A DNA stretch of 64,000 nucleotides from Halobacillus salinus (GCF_004684905.1 NZ_SRJC01000001.1:1798001-1862000), one strand, 5' to 3'; shown: positions 34,489 to 43,368, counted from the stretch's first letter. Made by a program: numbers and translations. Notes: generated from the letters alone by a model not told the origin.

Positions 34489-35667
34489 ATGTGGGAAACT
34501 ATTTTTCAGGCAATTGATGACCAGTACAATAAAATGGTGGAAACCCGTCGCTATTTGCACCAGTACCCTGAGATCTCTTTCCAAGAAGAAAAAACCGCTC
34601 AATTTATCGCTGATACATATGAGCGGCTCGGTATTCCTTACGAAAGTAATGTAGGCGGGAACGGGGTACTTGCGACACTAGAAGGTGGCAAGCCCGGAAA
34701 GACGGTAGCGCTGCGAGCGGATTTTGATGCACTGCCTATTGAAGAATTGAATGAGGCCCCTTATAAGTCTAAAAATGAGGGAGCAATGCATGCTTGTGGT
34801 CACGATGGCCATACCGCTGCTCTTCTAGGATTAGCAGAAGCTCTCCTCCCGTTTCAAGCTGAGTTGCCGGGGACGGTAGTTTTCGTTCACCAACACGCCG
34901 AAGAGTACGCTCCTGGTGGTGCAAAACCCATTATCGATACCGGAAAGTTAGACCACGTGGATGCGGTATTCGGGACTCACTTATGGGTGAACGCCCCATT
35001 AGGAGTCATCCAATCAACAAAAGGTCCGTTCATGGCAGGAGCTGACCGGTTCGAATTGACGATCCAAGGAAAAGGCGGACACGGGGCTCAACCGCATCAG
35101 ACGAAGGACGCTATCGTCATCGCATCTCAAGTGATCACGCAACTGCAACAAGTCGTCAGTCGTCGTGTTGATCCTTTGAAGACTGCCGTACTATCTATCG
35201 GGACAATCGAAGCGGGACATGCTTTTAACATTATTTCAGACTCTGCGAGAATGACTGGAACCGTTCGGACATTCGATTCAGAAGTACAGGATTTGATCAT
35301 CGAGGAAATGGAGAAGATCATCAAAGGGACTTGTGTCGCTAGTGGAGCAGATTACGATTTGAATTACGAGAAAGGATATCCACCTGTCGTCAATCATAAG
35401 GACGAAGCCTCTCTCGTTCTCGATCGGTCCCATGAGGCGGACCCATCCTTGCAAACAGAAGAAATTGAACCAGTGATGGCTGGAGAAGATTTTGCGTACT
35501 ACATGCATAATAAACCAGGAGCTTTTTACTTCACAGGAGCTCAAATTCCGGATCACTATTATCCACATCACCACCCGAAATTCGATTTCGATGAGAAGGC
35601 TCTACCTCACGCAGCGAAGACACTGTTGCAAGCGTATAGGAGTTACCAAGAAGCTCACCAATCCTAA
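34489..35667 (+). CDS. yhaA: M20-family amidohydrolase (YhaA-like)
   Basis: The 392-residue protein has the M20D amidohydrolase features: ALRADFDALPIEE, MHACGHDGHTAALLG with metal ligands, the HQHAEEYAPGGA catalytic region, and GHGAQPHQT in the lid domain. Relatives hydrolyse N-acyl amino acids or peptides such as hippurate; the substrate here is unknown. GAGGAGGA lies seven bases before the ATG at 34489. B. subtilis yhaA likewise neighbours ecsAB. Confidence 0.9.
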   Translation: MWETIFQAIDDQYNKMVETRRYLHQYPEISFQEEKTAQFIADTYERLGIPYESNVGGNGVLATLEGGKPGKTVALRADFDALPIEELNEAPYKSKNEGAMHACGHDGHTAALLGLAEALLPFQAELPGTVVFVHQHAEEYAPGGAKPIIDTGKLDHVDAVFGTHLWVNAPLGVIQSTKGPFMAGADRFELTIQGKGGHGAQPHQTKDAIVIASQVITQLQQVVSRRVDPLKTAVLSIGTIEAGHAFNIISDSARMTGTVRTFDSEVQDLIIEEMEKIIKGTCVASGADYDLNYEKGYPPVVNHKDEASLVLDRSHEADPSLQTEEIEPVMAGEDFAYYMHNKPGAFYFTGAQIPDHYYPHHHPKFDFDEKALPHAAKTLLQAYRSYQEAHQS

Positions 35668-35672
35668 CAAAA

Positions 35673-35701
35673 ACCCCTACTGATCTAGTGTCAGTGGGGG
35701 T
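35673..35701 (-). terminator. terminator of the GNAT gene
   Basis: ACCCCTACTGA pairs with TCAGTGGGGGT (11 bp, one wobble) with a seven-base loop. On the minus strand five T residues follow. It contains the GNAT stop codon and may also serve yhaA. Confidence 0.75.
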
Positions 35702-36215
35702 GAATTATGTTCTGTAAACCATGACATCCCATCACCATTTCATGAAGCATTGCATCATCAATACGTATCTCTTTTGTATCGAGAGGGACGAAACCCAACT
35801 TTTCATAGAAAGGCCGATAGGGATTGTCTTTTAATACCGAAACGATTAAAGAATTCATTCCTTCGGTCGTCATTCGTTCGACCAGGGCTTTCATCAAATG
35901 CCTCCCGACTCCCTGGCTTTGATGGCTCTTAAGTATGTAAATTGCATAAATCTCCCCTGCAAAATCGGGGTATTCGCTCGTCCGCTTCCTCCCACCATTC
36001 GCAAATCCGATGATCTCCCCGTCTTCCTTTTCTGCCACAAAGACCAGCTGATTAGCTATCAATGATTCCCATTTTGGTTGTCTACTCTCGTAGGTCATCT
36101 TCTCTAAATAAGTTTCTGGCACAATCCCTGTATAGGTAGACTTCCAACTATCCACTTGAACTTTCGCAACTCCCGTGGCGTCTTCTGTCCTTGCACTCCT
36201 TACAAAATAGTTCAT
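35691..36215 (-). CDS. GNAT-family N-acetyltransferase
   Basis: The 174-residue protein has a single GNAT fold: an N-terminal VRSARTEDATGVAKVQ segment, a central EIYAIYILKSHQSQGVGRHLM acetyl-CoA loop and a C-terminal PYRPFYEKLGFVP motif. The acceptor substrate is not predictable. It is convergent with yhaA and lies downstream of the ecs genes on the same strand. Confidence 0.9.
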   Translation of the reverse strand: MNYFVRSARTEDATGVAKVQVDSWKSTYTGIVPETYLEKMTYESRQPKWESLIANQLVFVAEKEDGEIIGFANGGRKRTSEYPDFAGEIYAIYILKSHQSQGVGRHLMKALVERMTTEGMNSLIVSVLKDNPYRPFYEKLGFVPLDTKEIRIDDAMLHEMVMGCHGLQNIIHPH

Positions 36216-36238
36216 ATACTCCCCCTTAAAATAAACAA

Positions 36239-36266
36239 CAGCACTCCTCAGAATAGAGGAGTGCTG
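36239..36266 (-). terminator. terminator of ecsAB
   Basis: CAGCACTCCTC and its complement form an 11-bp perfect stem with a six-base loop. On the minus strand a T-rich tail follows. Confidence 0.8.
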
Positions 36267-36289
36267 ATTGAACGTTCGCCCTTAGAAAA

Positions 36290-37507
36290 TCAAGAAGTTA
36301 GCCTTGGTTTGACGTACAAGTTGACGAAGGCAAAGCTGAATACAGCGCCTCCTCCCCATACAGCAACAAGGCCGATGATATTCCATTGCAGAATAAACAA
36401 TAGTCCGAACAAGAATGTTTGGAACAACAAAATTCTGACCAACCATTGAATGACTGCTTGCTGTTTCCACTCTTTCTTAAGCGGATATATGTCAAGCCAC
36501 GCAATCGTACGGTGGTGATTCCAAAGCGTCATCATCTGGAACCCGCTTAAATACAGAAATAGCAGTGCAAAGGCAACCTTCACCCATATATTCGGTACAA
36601 ACCAAACCGCTAACCCACCGATTACGATCAGTCGCACATACATTCCTAAATAATCACTACTGCGAACGAAAGTGATGCGGTACAAATAAGCAAAAGCCTG
36701 GTCTTGCTTGTACGTAATACCGGAAACCAAGGCATTCACAAGCGCATGACGCTTTTTCACAGTATTCTTCAAATGAGGCACATCTACAAACATATTGGCG
36801 ATCCGGTAAAAAGTCCGCATTCGTTGCGTATCTTTTTCCACAAGTAAATCCCAGACTAGTCCGGCTTTTTGGCGCGCGAGCGTGTACGTGTACAGAACAA
36901 GTGCGACAAGTATAACCGTTACCACGCTTGCAAAAATCCATTCTCCTTGTGCAAGGAAATAAAACAATAACACATTCAGTGCTGCCTTTATGGCCTGGTC
37001 GATCAATCGAGCCTTCGGATTACGTTCCTTTAGCATCCACCAGTTGGATAACAGATTCCACACTTTCACTATAAGCAAAATGCCGATCAGAACTAAATAA
37101 TACTGCATTCCCAGTGCAGGGAAGCTTGCAAAATACAAGGGACCGAGTGCAGCTGCTACAAGGAAGACGACGTATAGCTGAACGACAAAGCTGTAATATA
37201 AGCAGCGTTTGAAATAGTCATTCAATTGATATTCAGCTGGTAGTAAAAATACTAAGTCTGGCTCCTTCAACAATGTACGTACAGGGCTGTAGCTTGCCAC
37301 TGCCCCGAATGCCAAAGCAATGATCCAAGCGGTAGGAAAGGACTCCGGCAAGTTCACCAACCATTGCCTATAATAATAAGCAAGTGCTGAAATGAAAAAC
37401 AGAAGCGCTATGGAAATATGCTCATTGAAGATGTATTTCAAATAGCGGTTCGTCTCCTTCATATGTTCGGAGAATCGTCGCATCCATAACTTTTTCGCAT
37501 CAATCAT
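36290..37507 (-). CDS. ecsB: ABC transporter permease EcsB
   Basis: The 405-residue protein has about ten to twelve hydrophobic segments and the N-terminal FSEHMKETNRYLKYIFNEHI region characteristic of EcsB. It forms the membrane part of the EcsAB exporter, which in Bacillus affects intramembrane proteolysis by RasP, secretion and competence. It overlaps ecsA by four bases. No ecsC gene follows here, unlike B. subtilis. Confidence 0.93.
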   Translation of the reverse strand: MIDAKKLWMRRFSEHMKETNRYLKYIFNEHISIALLFFISALAYYYRQWLVNLPESFPTAWIIALAFGAVASYSPVRTLLKEPDLVFLLPAEYQLNDYFKRCLYYSFVVQLYVVFLVAAALGPLYFASFPALGMQYYLVLIGILLIVKVWNLLSNWWMLKERNPKARLIDQAIKAALNVLLFYFLAQGEWIFASVVTVILVALVLYTYTLARQKAGLVWDLLVEKDTQRMRTFYRIANMFVDVPHLKNTVKKRHALVNALVSGITYKQDQAFAYLYRITFVRSSDYLGMYVRLIVIGGLAVWFVPNIWVKVAFALLFLYLSGFQMMTLWNHHRTIAWLDIYPLKKEWKQQAVIQWLVRILLFQTFLFGLLFILQWNIIGLVAVWGGGAVFSFAFVNLYVKPRLTS

Positions 37508-38247
37508 GATGGATCCTCTTCCTTAGTCAAGGCGACATAGATGTCATCAAGTGATGCTCCTGGCTGGTTAAAGGACTTCCTCAACTCTTCAAGTGTCCCT
37601 AATGCACGAATCTTGCCATCGTGAAGGATAACAAACCGATCACAATACTTTTCTGCCGTAGCTAGAATATGGGTGGACATCAAGATGCCTGCTCCCTGTT
37701 CCTTCATCTCCTCCATCATTTGCAAATATGACTGAATACCAAGAGGATCAAGGCCAACGAACGGCTCATCGACTATATAAAGCTCCGGTTCGATGAGAAA
37801 AGCGCACATGATCATCACTTTTTGACGCATGCCTTTTGAGAAGTGCATCGGGAACCACTTCAGCTTTTTTTCGAGACGGAATTCTTTCAATAGAGGATCC
37901 AGCCGCTTTTTGAACACGTCTTCCGGGATGTTGTATGCCATCGCAGTTAGATGCAAGTGTTCATAGAGCGTCAGTTCATCGTAAAGGATCGGCATTTCTG
38001 GTATGTAGCCTAGCTGCTGACGATAAGCCTCAGGGTTTTCTTCGAAGGTCGTCCCATTAATAGAAACCTTCCCCTCTTTCGCCTGCATCATCCCGATGAT
38101 GTGTTTGATTGTCGTACTCTTCCCTGCACCATTCAGACCAATCAGCCCGACGATTTCGTTCGGATTCACATCAAACGAAATACCGTGCAGGACATTTTTA
38201 TGTGTATATCCTCCATGGAGATCTTTAATTTGTAATAAAGGTTGCAC
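37504..38247 (-). CDS. ecsA: ABC transporter ATP-binding protein EcsA
   Basis: The 247-residue ATPase has Walker A GLNGAGKST (residues 37-45), signature HFSKGMRQKVMI and Walker B ELYIVDEPFVGLDPLG. The sequence between these fits EcsA. It pairs with EcsB in the membrane and is divergent from hit, as in B. subtilis. Confidence 0.94.
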   Translation of the reverse strand: MQPLLQIKDLHGGYTHKNVLHGISFDVNPNEIVGLIGLNGAGKSTTIKHIIGMMQAKEGKVSINGTTFEENPEAYRQQLGYIPEMPILYDELTLYEHLHLTAMAYNIPEDVFKKRLDPLLKEFRLEKKLKWFPMHFSKGMRQKVMIMCAFLIEPELYIVDEPFVGLDPLGIQSYLQMMEEMKEQGAGILMSTHILATAEKYCDRFVILHDGKIRALGTLEELRKSFNQPGASLDDIYVALTKEEDPS

Positions 38248-38383
38248 TATCTATCCCTCATTTCACTTGAGATACATTCCTCTCAAAAGTTTATCACAAG
38301 TCCTCTCTTTGTTGCATGTGTTCTATCACTCGAGCTCGTCCGATCTATGGTACAATTAGGCAAAAGCTAAAGGAGTGTGGACA

Positions 38384-38812
38384 ATGCATCAAGAACAAGA
38401 TTGTATTTTCTGCAAAATCGTAAACGGAGACATCCCATCAGCTAAAGTATATGAAGACGATCATGTGTATGCGTTCCTTGATATCAGTCAGGTTACAAAA
38501 GGGCATACTTTAGTTATCCCGAAAGAACACTGCCAGGACATCTATCATACTGATACGGAAGTGGCTGAGAATTTATTCTCCCGCATTCCAAAAATCGCAA
38601 ATGCCATTAAATCTGCTTACCAGCCAATCGGGTTGAACACGTTGAATAACAACGGTGAGCCAGCTGGACAATCCGTCTTCCACCTACATATTCACTTAAT
38701 CCCTAGATATGGTGAAAATGATGGATTCGGTGCAAAATGGGAAGTACATTCAGATGATTACTCCCCTGAGGATTTACAGGCAATAGCAGCAGATATCAGC
38801 GAGCAATTATAA
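38384..38812 (+). CDS. hit: HIT-family nucleotide-binding protein
   Basis: The 142-residue protein has CIFCKIVNGDIPSAKVYEDD at its start and the histidine triad HLHIHLIPR near residue 98. HIT proteins hydrolyse or bind purine nucleotides with blocked phosphates, such as dinucleoside polyphosphates. I choose the ATG at 38384 with AAAGGAG about eight bases upstream; an earlier GTG overlaps the ribosome site. It is divergent from ecsA, as in B. subtilis. Confidence 0.94.
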   Translation: MHQEQDCIFCKIVNGDIPSAKVYEDDHVYAFLDISQVTKGHTLVIPKEHCQDIYHTDTEVAENLFSRIPKIANAIKSAYQPIGLNTLNNNGEPAGQSVFHLHIHLIPRYGENDGFGAKWEVHSDDYSPEDLQAIAADISEQL

Positions 38813-38815
38813 AGT

Positions 38816-38843
38816 TTGATTAGAACCGAAGATTTGATATAAT
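38816..38843 (+). promoter_or_regulatory. SigA promoter of trpP
   Basis: TTGATT (38816-38821) and TATAAT (38838-38843) with a 16-base spacer start an untranslated leader of about 80 bases that carries TRAP-type triplets. Confidence 0.65.
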
Positions 38844-38892
38844 ACGATTATGCATTTGCATACGGCTATAAGAGCACGTATGAAGTGTAAAT

Positions 38893-38920
38893 CAGACGAG
38901 ATTAGAATAGTTGAGGAGAG
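38893..38920 (+). promoter_or_regulatory. TRAP-binding triplet repeats over the trpP ribosome site
   Basis: GAG, TAG, TAG, GAG and GAG at 38898, 38903, 38908, 38913 and 38918 are spaced exactly five bases apart, with a weaker CAG at 38893. The last triplets make up the ribosome site GAGGAGAG. This is the pattern by which tryptophan-bound TRAP blocks translation of trpP in B. subtilis. Confidence 0.78.
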
Positions 38921-38928
38921 ATGTTTAA

Positions 38929-39480
38929 ATGAATACCCGTGTTTTAGTTATGCTTTCATTGTTGGCTGGAATTGGTGCTGTGCTTCATACCGTGATCCCT
39001 GGTGTTGTGCTTGGGATGAAACCGGATATGATGCTCGCCATGTTGTTCCTTGGAATATTGCTTTTCCCAAAACCGTCCTACGTACTGTTACTATCCTTAG
39101 TTACCGGTCTTATTTCTGGTTTGACTACAGCTGTTCCAGGAGGACAAATTGCGAACGTAATAGAGAAGCCAATTACAGCATTCGCCTTCTTAGGCCTTGT
39201 TCTGATAGCTAAACCACTGGCACGCCATAAAGTTACCCAGCCGATCTTAGCGGGACTAGGAACGATTATAAGCGGTACGATTTTCTTGACTATCGTCTTA
39301 TATGTACTCGGAATGCTTGAAGGCAGCTTTGCTGCATTATTCTTCGCCGTAGTCCTGCCGACAGCAGCATTCAATCTGCTGTTCATCGGACTTGTGTATC
39401 CTATTGTGACGACCATTATGAAAAGAACGACAATCGGCAGTCTTTCACCTGCTGTATCAGCAAAAGAAAGTCGTGCATAA
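38929..39480 (+). CDS. trpP: tryptophan transporter TrpP
   Basis: The 183-residue protein has five or six membrane segments and matches TrpP (YhaG), an S-component-like tryptophan transporter. The MNTRVLVMLSLLAGIGAVLH start and GMKPDMMLAMLFLGILLFP region are typical. It imports tryptophan. Translation is probably repressed by TRAP through the leader triplets that cover its ribosome site. It follows hit on the same strand with its own promoter. Confidence 0.92.
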   Translation: MNTRVLVMLSLLAGIGAVLHTVIPGVVLGMKPDMMLAMLFLGILLFPKPSYVLLLSLVTGLISGLTTAVPGGQIANVIEKPITAFAFLGLVLIAKPLARHKVTQPILAGLGTIISGTIFLTIVLYVLGMLEGSFAALFFAVVLPTAAFNLLFIGLVYPIVTTIMKRTTIGSLSPAVSAKESRA

Positions 39481-39512
39481 TCTCTGTTCAATAACAACCA
39501 AGCAACTCACAT

Positions 39513-39540
39513 CAAGACACTACGCCAGAGTAGTGTCTTG
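39513..39540 (+). terminator. terminator of trpP
   Basis: CAAGACACTAC and its complement form an 11-bp stem with a six-base loop, followed by a modestly T-rich tail. Confidence 0.7.
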
Positions 39541-39638
39541 ATTTATCTTCCCTGCAATAATTTTTCATGAATTAGGTTTCATTCTTACATAATAAGAGAA
39601 AATAATAATTAAGATGTAGATAGGAAAGGAGCTTTTTT

Positions 39639-40046
39639 ATGCCTAATATGAAATCACTAGCACTTGGTATGATCGTAGGAGGCGTCGCCGGCGCAGCTTA
39701 CACGTTACTTAGCACACCTTCATCAGGTCGTGACTTGCGCGAGAACGCTAAACTGAAAAGCGAGAATTTAAAGAACACCGTACTTAGCCTTCGTGAAGAA
39801 GGGATGCAACTGAAAGATCAGATAGCCCAAACATCCAAAGAAGGTGCCGAATTAATCAAAGATCTATCTGAAGATGTAAAGACTTCCATTGAAAGCTGGA
39901 AGCAAACCGTTGAACCTCACCAAAAAAACATCCAAAAATACTTGGAGCAAATTGAAGCGAGCTTGAAAGAACTAGAGGAAAAAGCAAAAGACGAACAGCA
40001 AAACAACGATACACAACCGAATCACGAGATTGTGAATCATCAATAA
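39639..40046 (+). CDS. yhaH: YtxH-domain protein (YhaH)
   Basis: The 135-residue protein has a short glycine-rich hydrophobic N-terminus (LGMIVGGVAGAAYTLLSTPS) followed by SGRDLRENAK and a long charged helix, the YtxH-type layout. It is probably a membrane-associated stress or general protein; no activity is known. AAAGGAG precedes the ATG. It lies between trpP and prsA-region genes as in B. subtilis, where the order trpP-yhaH-hpr is seen; here opuA is inserted. Confidence 0.85.
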   Translation: MPNMKSLALGMIVGGVAGAAYTLLSTPSSGRDLRENAKLKSENLKNTVLSLREEGMQLKDQIAQTSKEGAELIKDLSEDVKTSIESWKQTVEPHQKNIQKYLEQIEASLKELEEKAKDEQQNNDTQPNHEIVNHQ

Positions 40047-40053
40047 AATTAAT

Positions 40054-40083
40054 AACCGCGAAAGGCTCATGCCTTCCGCGGTT
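40054..40083 (+). terminator. terminator of yhaH
   Basis: AACCGCG/CGCGGTT and AAGGC/GCCTT form an interrupted stem with a TCAT loop, followed by a T-run. Confidence 0.8.
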
Positions 40084-40109
40084 TATTTTTTTCCAAGAGA
40101 ACGAAAAAA

Positions 40110-40137
40110 AGCCTTCAGGATGAATATCCTGAAGGCT
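40110..40137 (-). terminator. terminator of the opuA operon
   Basis: AGCCTTCAGGAT and its complement form a 12-bp perfect stem with a GAAT loop. On the minus strand seven T residues follow. Confidence 0.88.
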
Positions 40138-40169
40138 CCTCTTTTGCTCATAAAGTTACTGAGAATATA

Positions 40170-41102
40170 TTACTCAGCTGGTTGAAGGTCTTCGATGGAA
40201 TCTACGTCCATATATTTCGGAACAACTAGTCCTACTTTAGCACCTTCAAGGTTAGCACCTAGGTCTTCAAGGCTATCTTTGTGCTGCTCGTAAAGATCAC
40301 CGTGTGTTGCTGGCAACCATGCTGCTACCATACCAGTTACTTCACCTTCTGCAACAGATTCCCACATAGGTCCGTTATCAAGAGGTGTAATTGTTACGTC
40401 GAAGCCTTTTTGCTTCATAACTTCAGCAACTACGTTCGTAGACGCAATTTCAGAATCCCAGTTAACATATACAAGTTCAACTTCTGTACCGTCAACGTCT
40501 TCTACACCGTCAGTCCACTCGCTCACTTTGTCTTCGTTCTCTTCGATCCATGTCTTAGCAGCTTCTGCTGGCTCTGCACCATCAGTAATGTTAAGCATTA
40601 CTTTTTCCATGTCAGCAGGAGTCCAGCTGAACTGATCAAGAAGTTTATATGCGTTCGGCTTCTCATCTTCAAGACCTTGGCGGACCATCGTCTTGATTTG
40701 CTCTTCACCGCCGAATACTTCTTTAGGATCTTCTAGATATTTAAGGTCATATTTAGCGAACATCCAGTGTGGAGTCCAACCAGTTACAGCGATTGGCTCT
40801 TCGTTTTCAATTGCTTCACCTAGAGCAGTTGCCATAGCACCTGAAGAAGAAGTAGCAACTTCCCATCCAGCTAGGTTTTCGTATTCTTCTGTAGCTGTTT
40901 GCGCTGCAGCTACAACACCAGCACCAGCTTCGATACCTGTGATTTCGTAATTCATTTCTTCGCTATAGTTTGCCTCGCCTGAAGAACCTTCGCCTTCAGA
41001 ACCTGATGTTTCTCCGCCTTCATCTGAACCGCAGCCTGCTGCGATTAACGTAAGTGAAAGTCCAGCGGCCATACTTAGACGTTTCCAGTCAAATTTAAAC
41101 AT
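40170..41102 (-). CDS. opuAC: glycine betaine-binding lipoprotein OpuAC
   Basis: The 310-residue lipoprotein has a signal sequence with lipobox LIAAGC (modified Cys24), an acidic Ser/Gly linker and an OpuAC-type substrate-binding domain. The domain contains GWTPHWMFAKYDLKYLEDPK, whose tryptophans help form the betaine cage. It delivers glycine betaine to OpuAB/OpuAA at the cell surface. The acidic surface fits a salt-adapted cell. It is the last gene of the operon, 69 bases after opuAB. Confidence 0.93.
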   Translation of the reverse strand: MFKFDWKRLSMAAGLSLTLIAAGCGSDEGGETSGSEGEGSSGEANYSEEMNYEITGIEAGAGVVAAAQTATEEYENLAGWEVATSSSGAMATALGEAIENEEPIAVTGWTPHWMFAKYDLKYLEDPKEVFGGEEQIKTMVRQGLEDEKPNAYKLLDQFSWTPADMEKVMLNITDGAEPAEAAKTWIEENEDKVSEWTDGVEDVDGTEVELVYVNWDSEIASTNVVAEVMKQKGFDVTITPLDNGPMWESVAEGEVTGMVAAWLPATHGDLYEQHKDSLEDLGANLEGAKVGLVVPKYMDVDSIEDLQPAE

Positions 41103-41171
41103 GAAAAATGTCTCCCCTTTTAATAGTTTTTTTATAGAAAGGGCTGACTGATCAGCCCAAGCTAACTCTCT

Positions 41172-42017
41172 TTAGTCACCGCGCTGTGTGTTAAGGTTTT
41201 GAGTGAAGCGGTCGATGATGATCGCAAGAATAACGATACCTAGACCAGCTACGAAACCTGTACCTACTTCAGCACGCTGAAGACCTGTAATTACGGTTTG
41301 ACCAAGTCCTTTGGCACCGATCATAGATGCGATAACAACCATGGACAAGGCAAGCATTACCGTTTGGTTGATTCCTGCCATAATGGTCTTCTTGGCCATA
41401 GGCAGTTGTACTTTAAATAGTTTCTGTGTACCTGTTGTACCAAAGGAGTCAGATGCCTCGATCAATTCGTGAGACACTTGACGAATTCCTAAGTTTGTAA
41501 AACGAACGGTAGGTGGTGTTGCGAAAATTACTGATGCGAACACACCTGGCACCATACCGATACTGAAGAATGCAACGGCCGGAATCAAGTATACAAAGGC
41601 CGGCATTGTCTGCATGAAGTCAAGAATCGGTGTTAAGACTTTTTCAACTACCTTACTTTTCGCCATCCAAATACCAAACGGAACTCCGATGATGACTGAA
41701 ATGAGACTGGCGAATATGACGAGCGTAAAGGTATTCATCAATTCTTCCCATAGCTCTTGGTTTGCAATAAACCACAGGCCAATGACAGAGAATGCCATCA
41801 AGCCGAATCGTTTACCTGAAACGAAGAAGGCTAGCAAACCGACAATCACGATAAACAACCAGATTGGAATGCCCATCAGCCAATCTTCAGCAAAGATTTC
41901 GATGAAGTCACCGAAGTCGTTTTTAATAAAATCAAATAAGAACTCAAATGTGTCCGTTACCCAGTCCGTTGCGGATGATATCCACTCGGCTACTGGAATT
42001 TTAGGCATTAGTTCCAT
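41172..42017 (-). CDS. opuAB: glycine betaine ABC permease OpuAB
   Basis: The 281-residue permease has about seven membrane segments. It has the binding-protein-dependent transport signature with EASDSFGTTGTQKLFKVQLP, the EAA coupling loop. An N-terminal extracellular region precedes the core, as in OpuAB. Its start overlaps the end of opuAA by 17 bases. With OpuAA and OpuAC it imports compatible solutes. Confidence 0.93.
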   Translation of the reverse strand: MELMPKIPVAEWISSATDWVTDTFEFLFDFIKNDFGDFIEIFAEDWLMGIPIWLFIVIVGLLAFFVSGKRFGLMAFSVIGLWFIANQELWEELMNTFTLVIFASLISVIIGVPFGIWMAKSKVVEKVLTPILDFMQTMPAFVYLIPAVAFFSIGMVPGVFASVIFATPPTVRFTNLGIRQVSHELIEASDSFGTTGTQKLFKVQLPMAKKTIMAGINQTVMLALSMVVIASMIGAKGLGQTVITGLQRAEVGTGFVAGLGIVILAIIIDRFTQNLNTQRGD

Positions 42018-43203
42018 TTAGATTCACCTCACTTCCAGCTAGTGCAGCAATGACTGCTCCGCGAACGATAATTCCTTGTAGTTTGCCATCTTCTACAACA
42101 GCAACTGGAACTGGAGAGTCATGAATAATATCAAAGATCTCTTGCATCGATGTATCCTTCTCAACTTTCGGAATATCAGTGCGCAAGATTCCTTTCAAGT
42201 CTTTTACTTCTTTCTTCGCAGCTTCTGACACATCATCAGCTGTCACATAACCGTGTAGATTACGTTTAGCGTCTGTTACATAGATAGTAGATAGACCTTC
42301 TTTACGCATACGCTCTAAGGCGGTTCTTGGTCCGTGTTTCTCGACATCCACTGTTTCTGGACGTTTCATGATGTGTTCTGCTGACAATACTTTAGAACGA
42401 TCAACGTCTTCAACGAATTTCTCAACATAGTCGTTGGCAGGGTTCACAAGAATCTCTTCCGGTGTACCGATTTGTACGATACGACCATCTTTCATCAATG
42501 CAATGCGGTCCCCGATTCTCAGAGCCTCGTCCAAGTCGTGTGTAATAAATAGGATGGTTTTCTTCATTGTTTCTTGAAGTTCAAGCAGTTCATCCTGCAT
42601 TTCCTTACGAATTAGTGGGTCAAGCGCAGAGAATGCTTCGTCCATAAGCAGTACTTCTGGGTCGTTTGCCAGGGCACGTGCTAGTCCTACACGCTGCTGC
42701 ATACCACCTGATAGCTGACCTGGGAACTGATTGATGTATCCGCCAAGTCCAACCATCTCAAGCGAGTCTTTCGCTTTTTGAGAGCGTTCTGATTTGTCTA
42801 CGCCTTGTACTTCCAAACCGAACTCAGCATTTTCAAGTACTGTACGGTGTGGGAATAAAGCGAAACGTTGGAATACCATGCTCAATTTTTCACGACGGAC
42901 GTCGCGAAGACTCTTCTTATCCATCGTAGCTAGATCTTTTCCGTCAATGTACACACTACCTTCAGTCGGTTCGATCAATCGGTTGATCAAACGAACAAGA
43001 GTAGATTTACCACTCCCGGATAGTCCCATGATAACGAAGATTTCTCCTTCTTCTACATCAAAGGAAGCACGGTTAACACCAACCGTATTGCCCGTTTTTT
43101 CTAAAATTTCTTCTTTAGATAAACCTTGATCTAAATATTGGGTCGCTTTTTTTGCGTTTTTCCCGAATATTTTAGACAAGTCTTTAACTTGAATGATCGG
43201 CAC
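42001..43203 (-). CDS. opuAA: glycine betaine ABC transporter ATPase OpuAA
   Basis: The protein of about 400 residues has Walker A GLSGSGKST, signature LSGGMQQRVGLARAL, Walker B VLLMDEAFSALDP, and two C-terminal CBS domains that sense ionic strength in OpuA. I choose the GTG at 43203, preceded by AGAGGTGAG; an in-frame GTG at 43212 lies within that ribosome site. It leads the opuAA-opuAB-opuAC operon, divergent from a GbsR-like gene. Confidence 0.93.
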   Translation of the reverse strand: MPIIQVKDLSKIFGKNAKKATQYLDQGLSKEEILEKTGNTVGVNRASFDVEEGEIFVIMGLSGSGKSTLVRLINRLIEPTEGSVYIDGKDLATMDKKSLRDVRREKLSMVFQRFALFPHRTVLENAEFGLEVQGVDKSERSQKAKDSLEMVGLGGYINQFPGQLSGGMQQRVGLARALANDPEVLLMDEAFSALDPLIRKEMQDELLELQETMKKTILFITHDLDEALRIGDRIALMKDGRIVQIGTPEEILVNPANDYVEKFVEDVDRSKVLSAEHIMKRPETVDVEKHGPRTALERMRKEGLSTIYVTDAKRNLHGYVTADDVSEAAKKEVKDLKGILRTDIPKVEKDTSMQEIFDIIHDSPVPVAVVEDGKLQGIIVRGAVIAALAGSEVNLNGTNA

Positions 43204-43324
43204 GTATCTCACCTCTTATAGTTGTTAGTTTTTAATAGTACGTTTTTGTTTCAAATATTACCGTACTCAATCAATCACCTTTCATAGTGTAATCTATTTG
43301 CAACAAAAAGTTCAAACGATAAAT

Positions 43325-43340
43325 TCTTAAATTTAAGAAC
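43325..43340. promoter_or_regulatory. perfect 16-bp palindrome between opuA and the GbsR-like gene
   Basis: TTCTTAAATTTAAGAA is fully self-complementary. It lies upstream of a candidate opuA promoter (TTGAAC 43310-43315, TACACT 43286-43291 on the minus strand). A regulator-binding site is inferred. Confidence 0.5.
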
Positions 43341-43350
43341 AAAAATTACG

Positions 43351-43368
43351 TACAGTTTAAACTGTACA
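43351..43368. promoter_or_regulatory. perfect 18-bp palindrome between opuA and the GbsR-like gene
   Basis: GTACAGTTTAAACTGTAC is fully self-complementary. It lies 26 bases (start to start) from the first palindrome, in the 280-base divergent region. It is a likely operator for the adjacent GbsR-like repressor. Confidence 0.6.
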
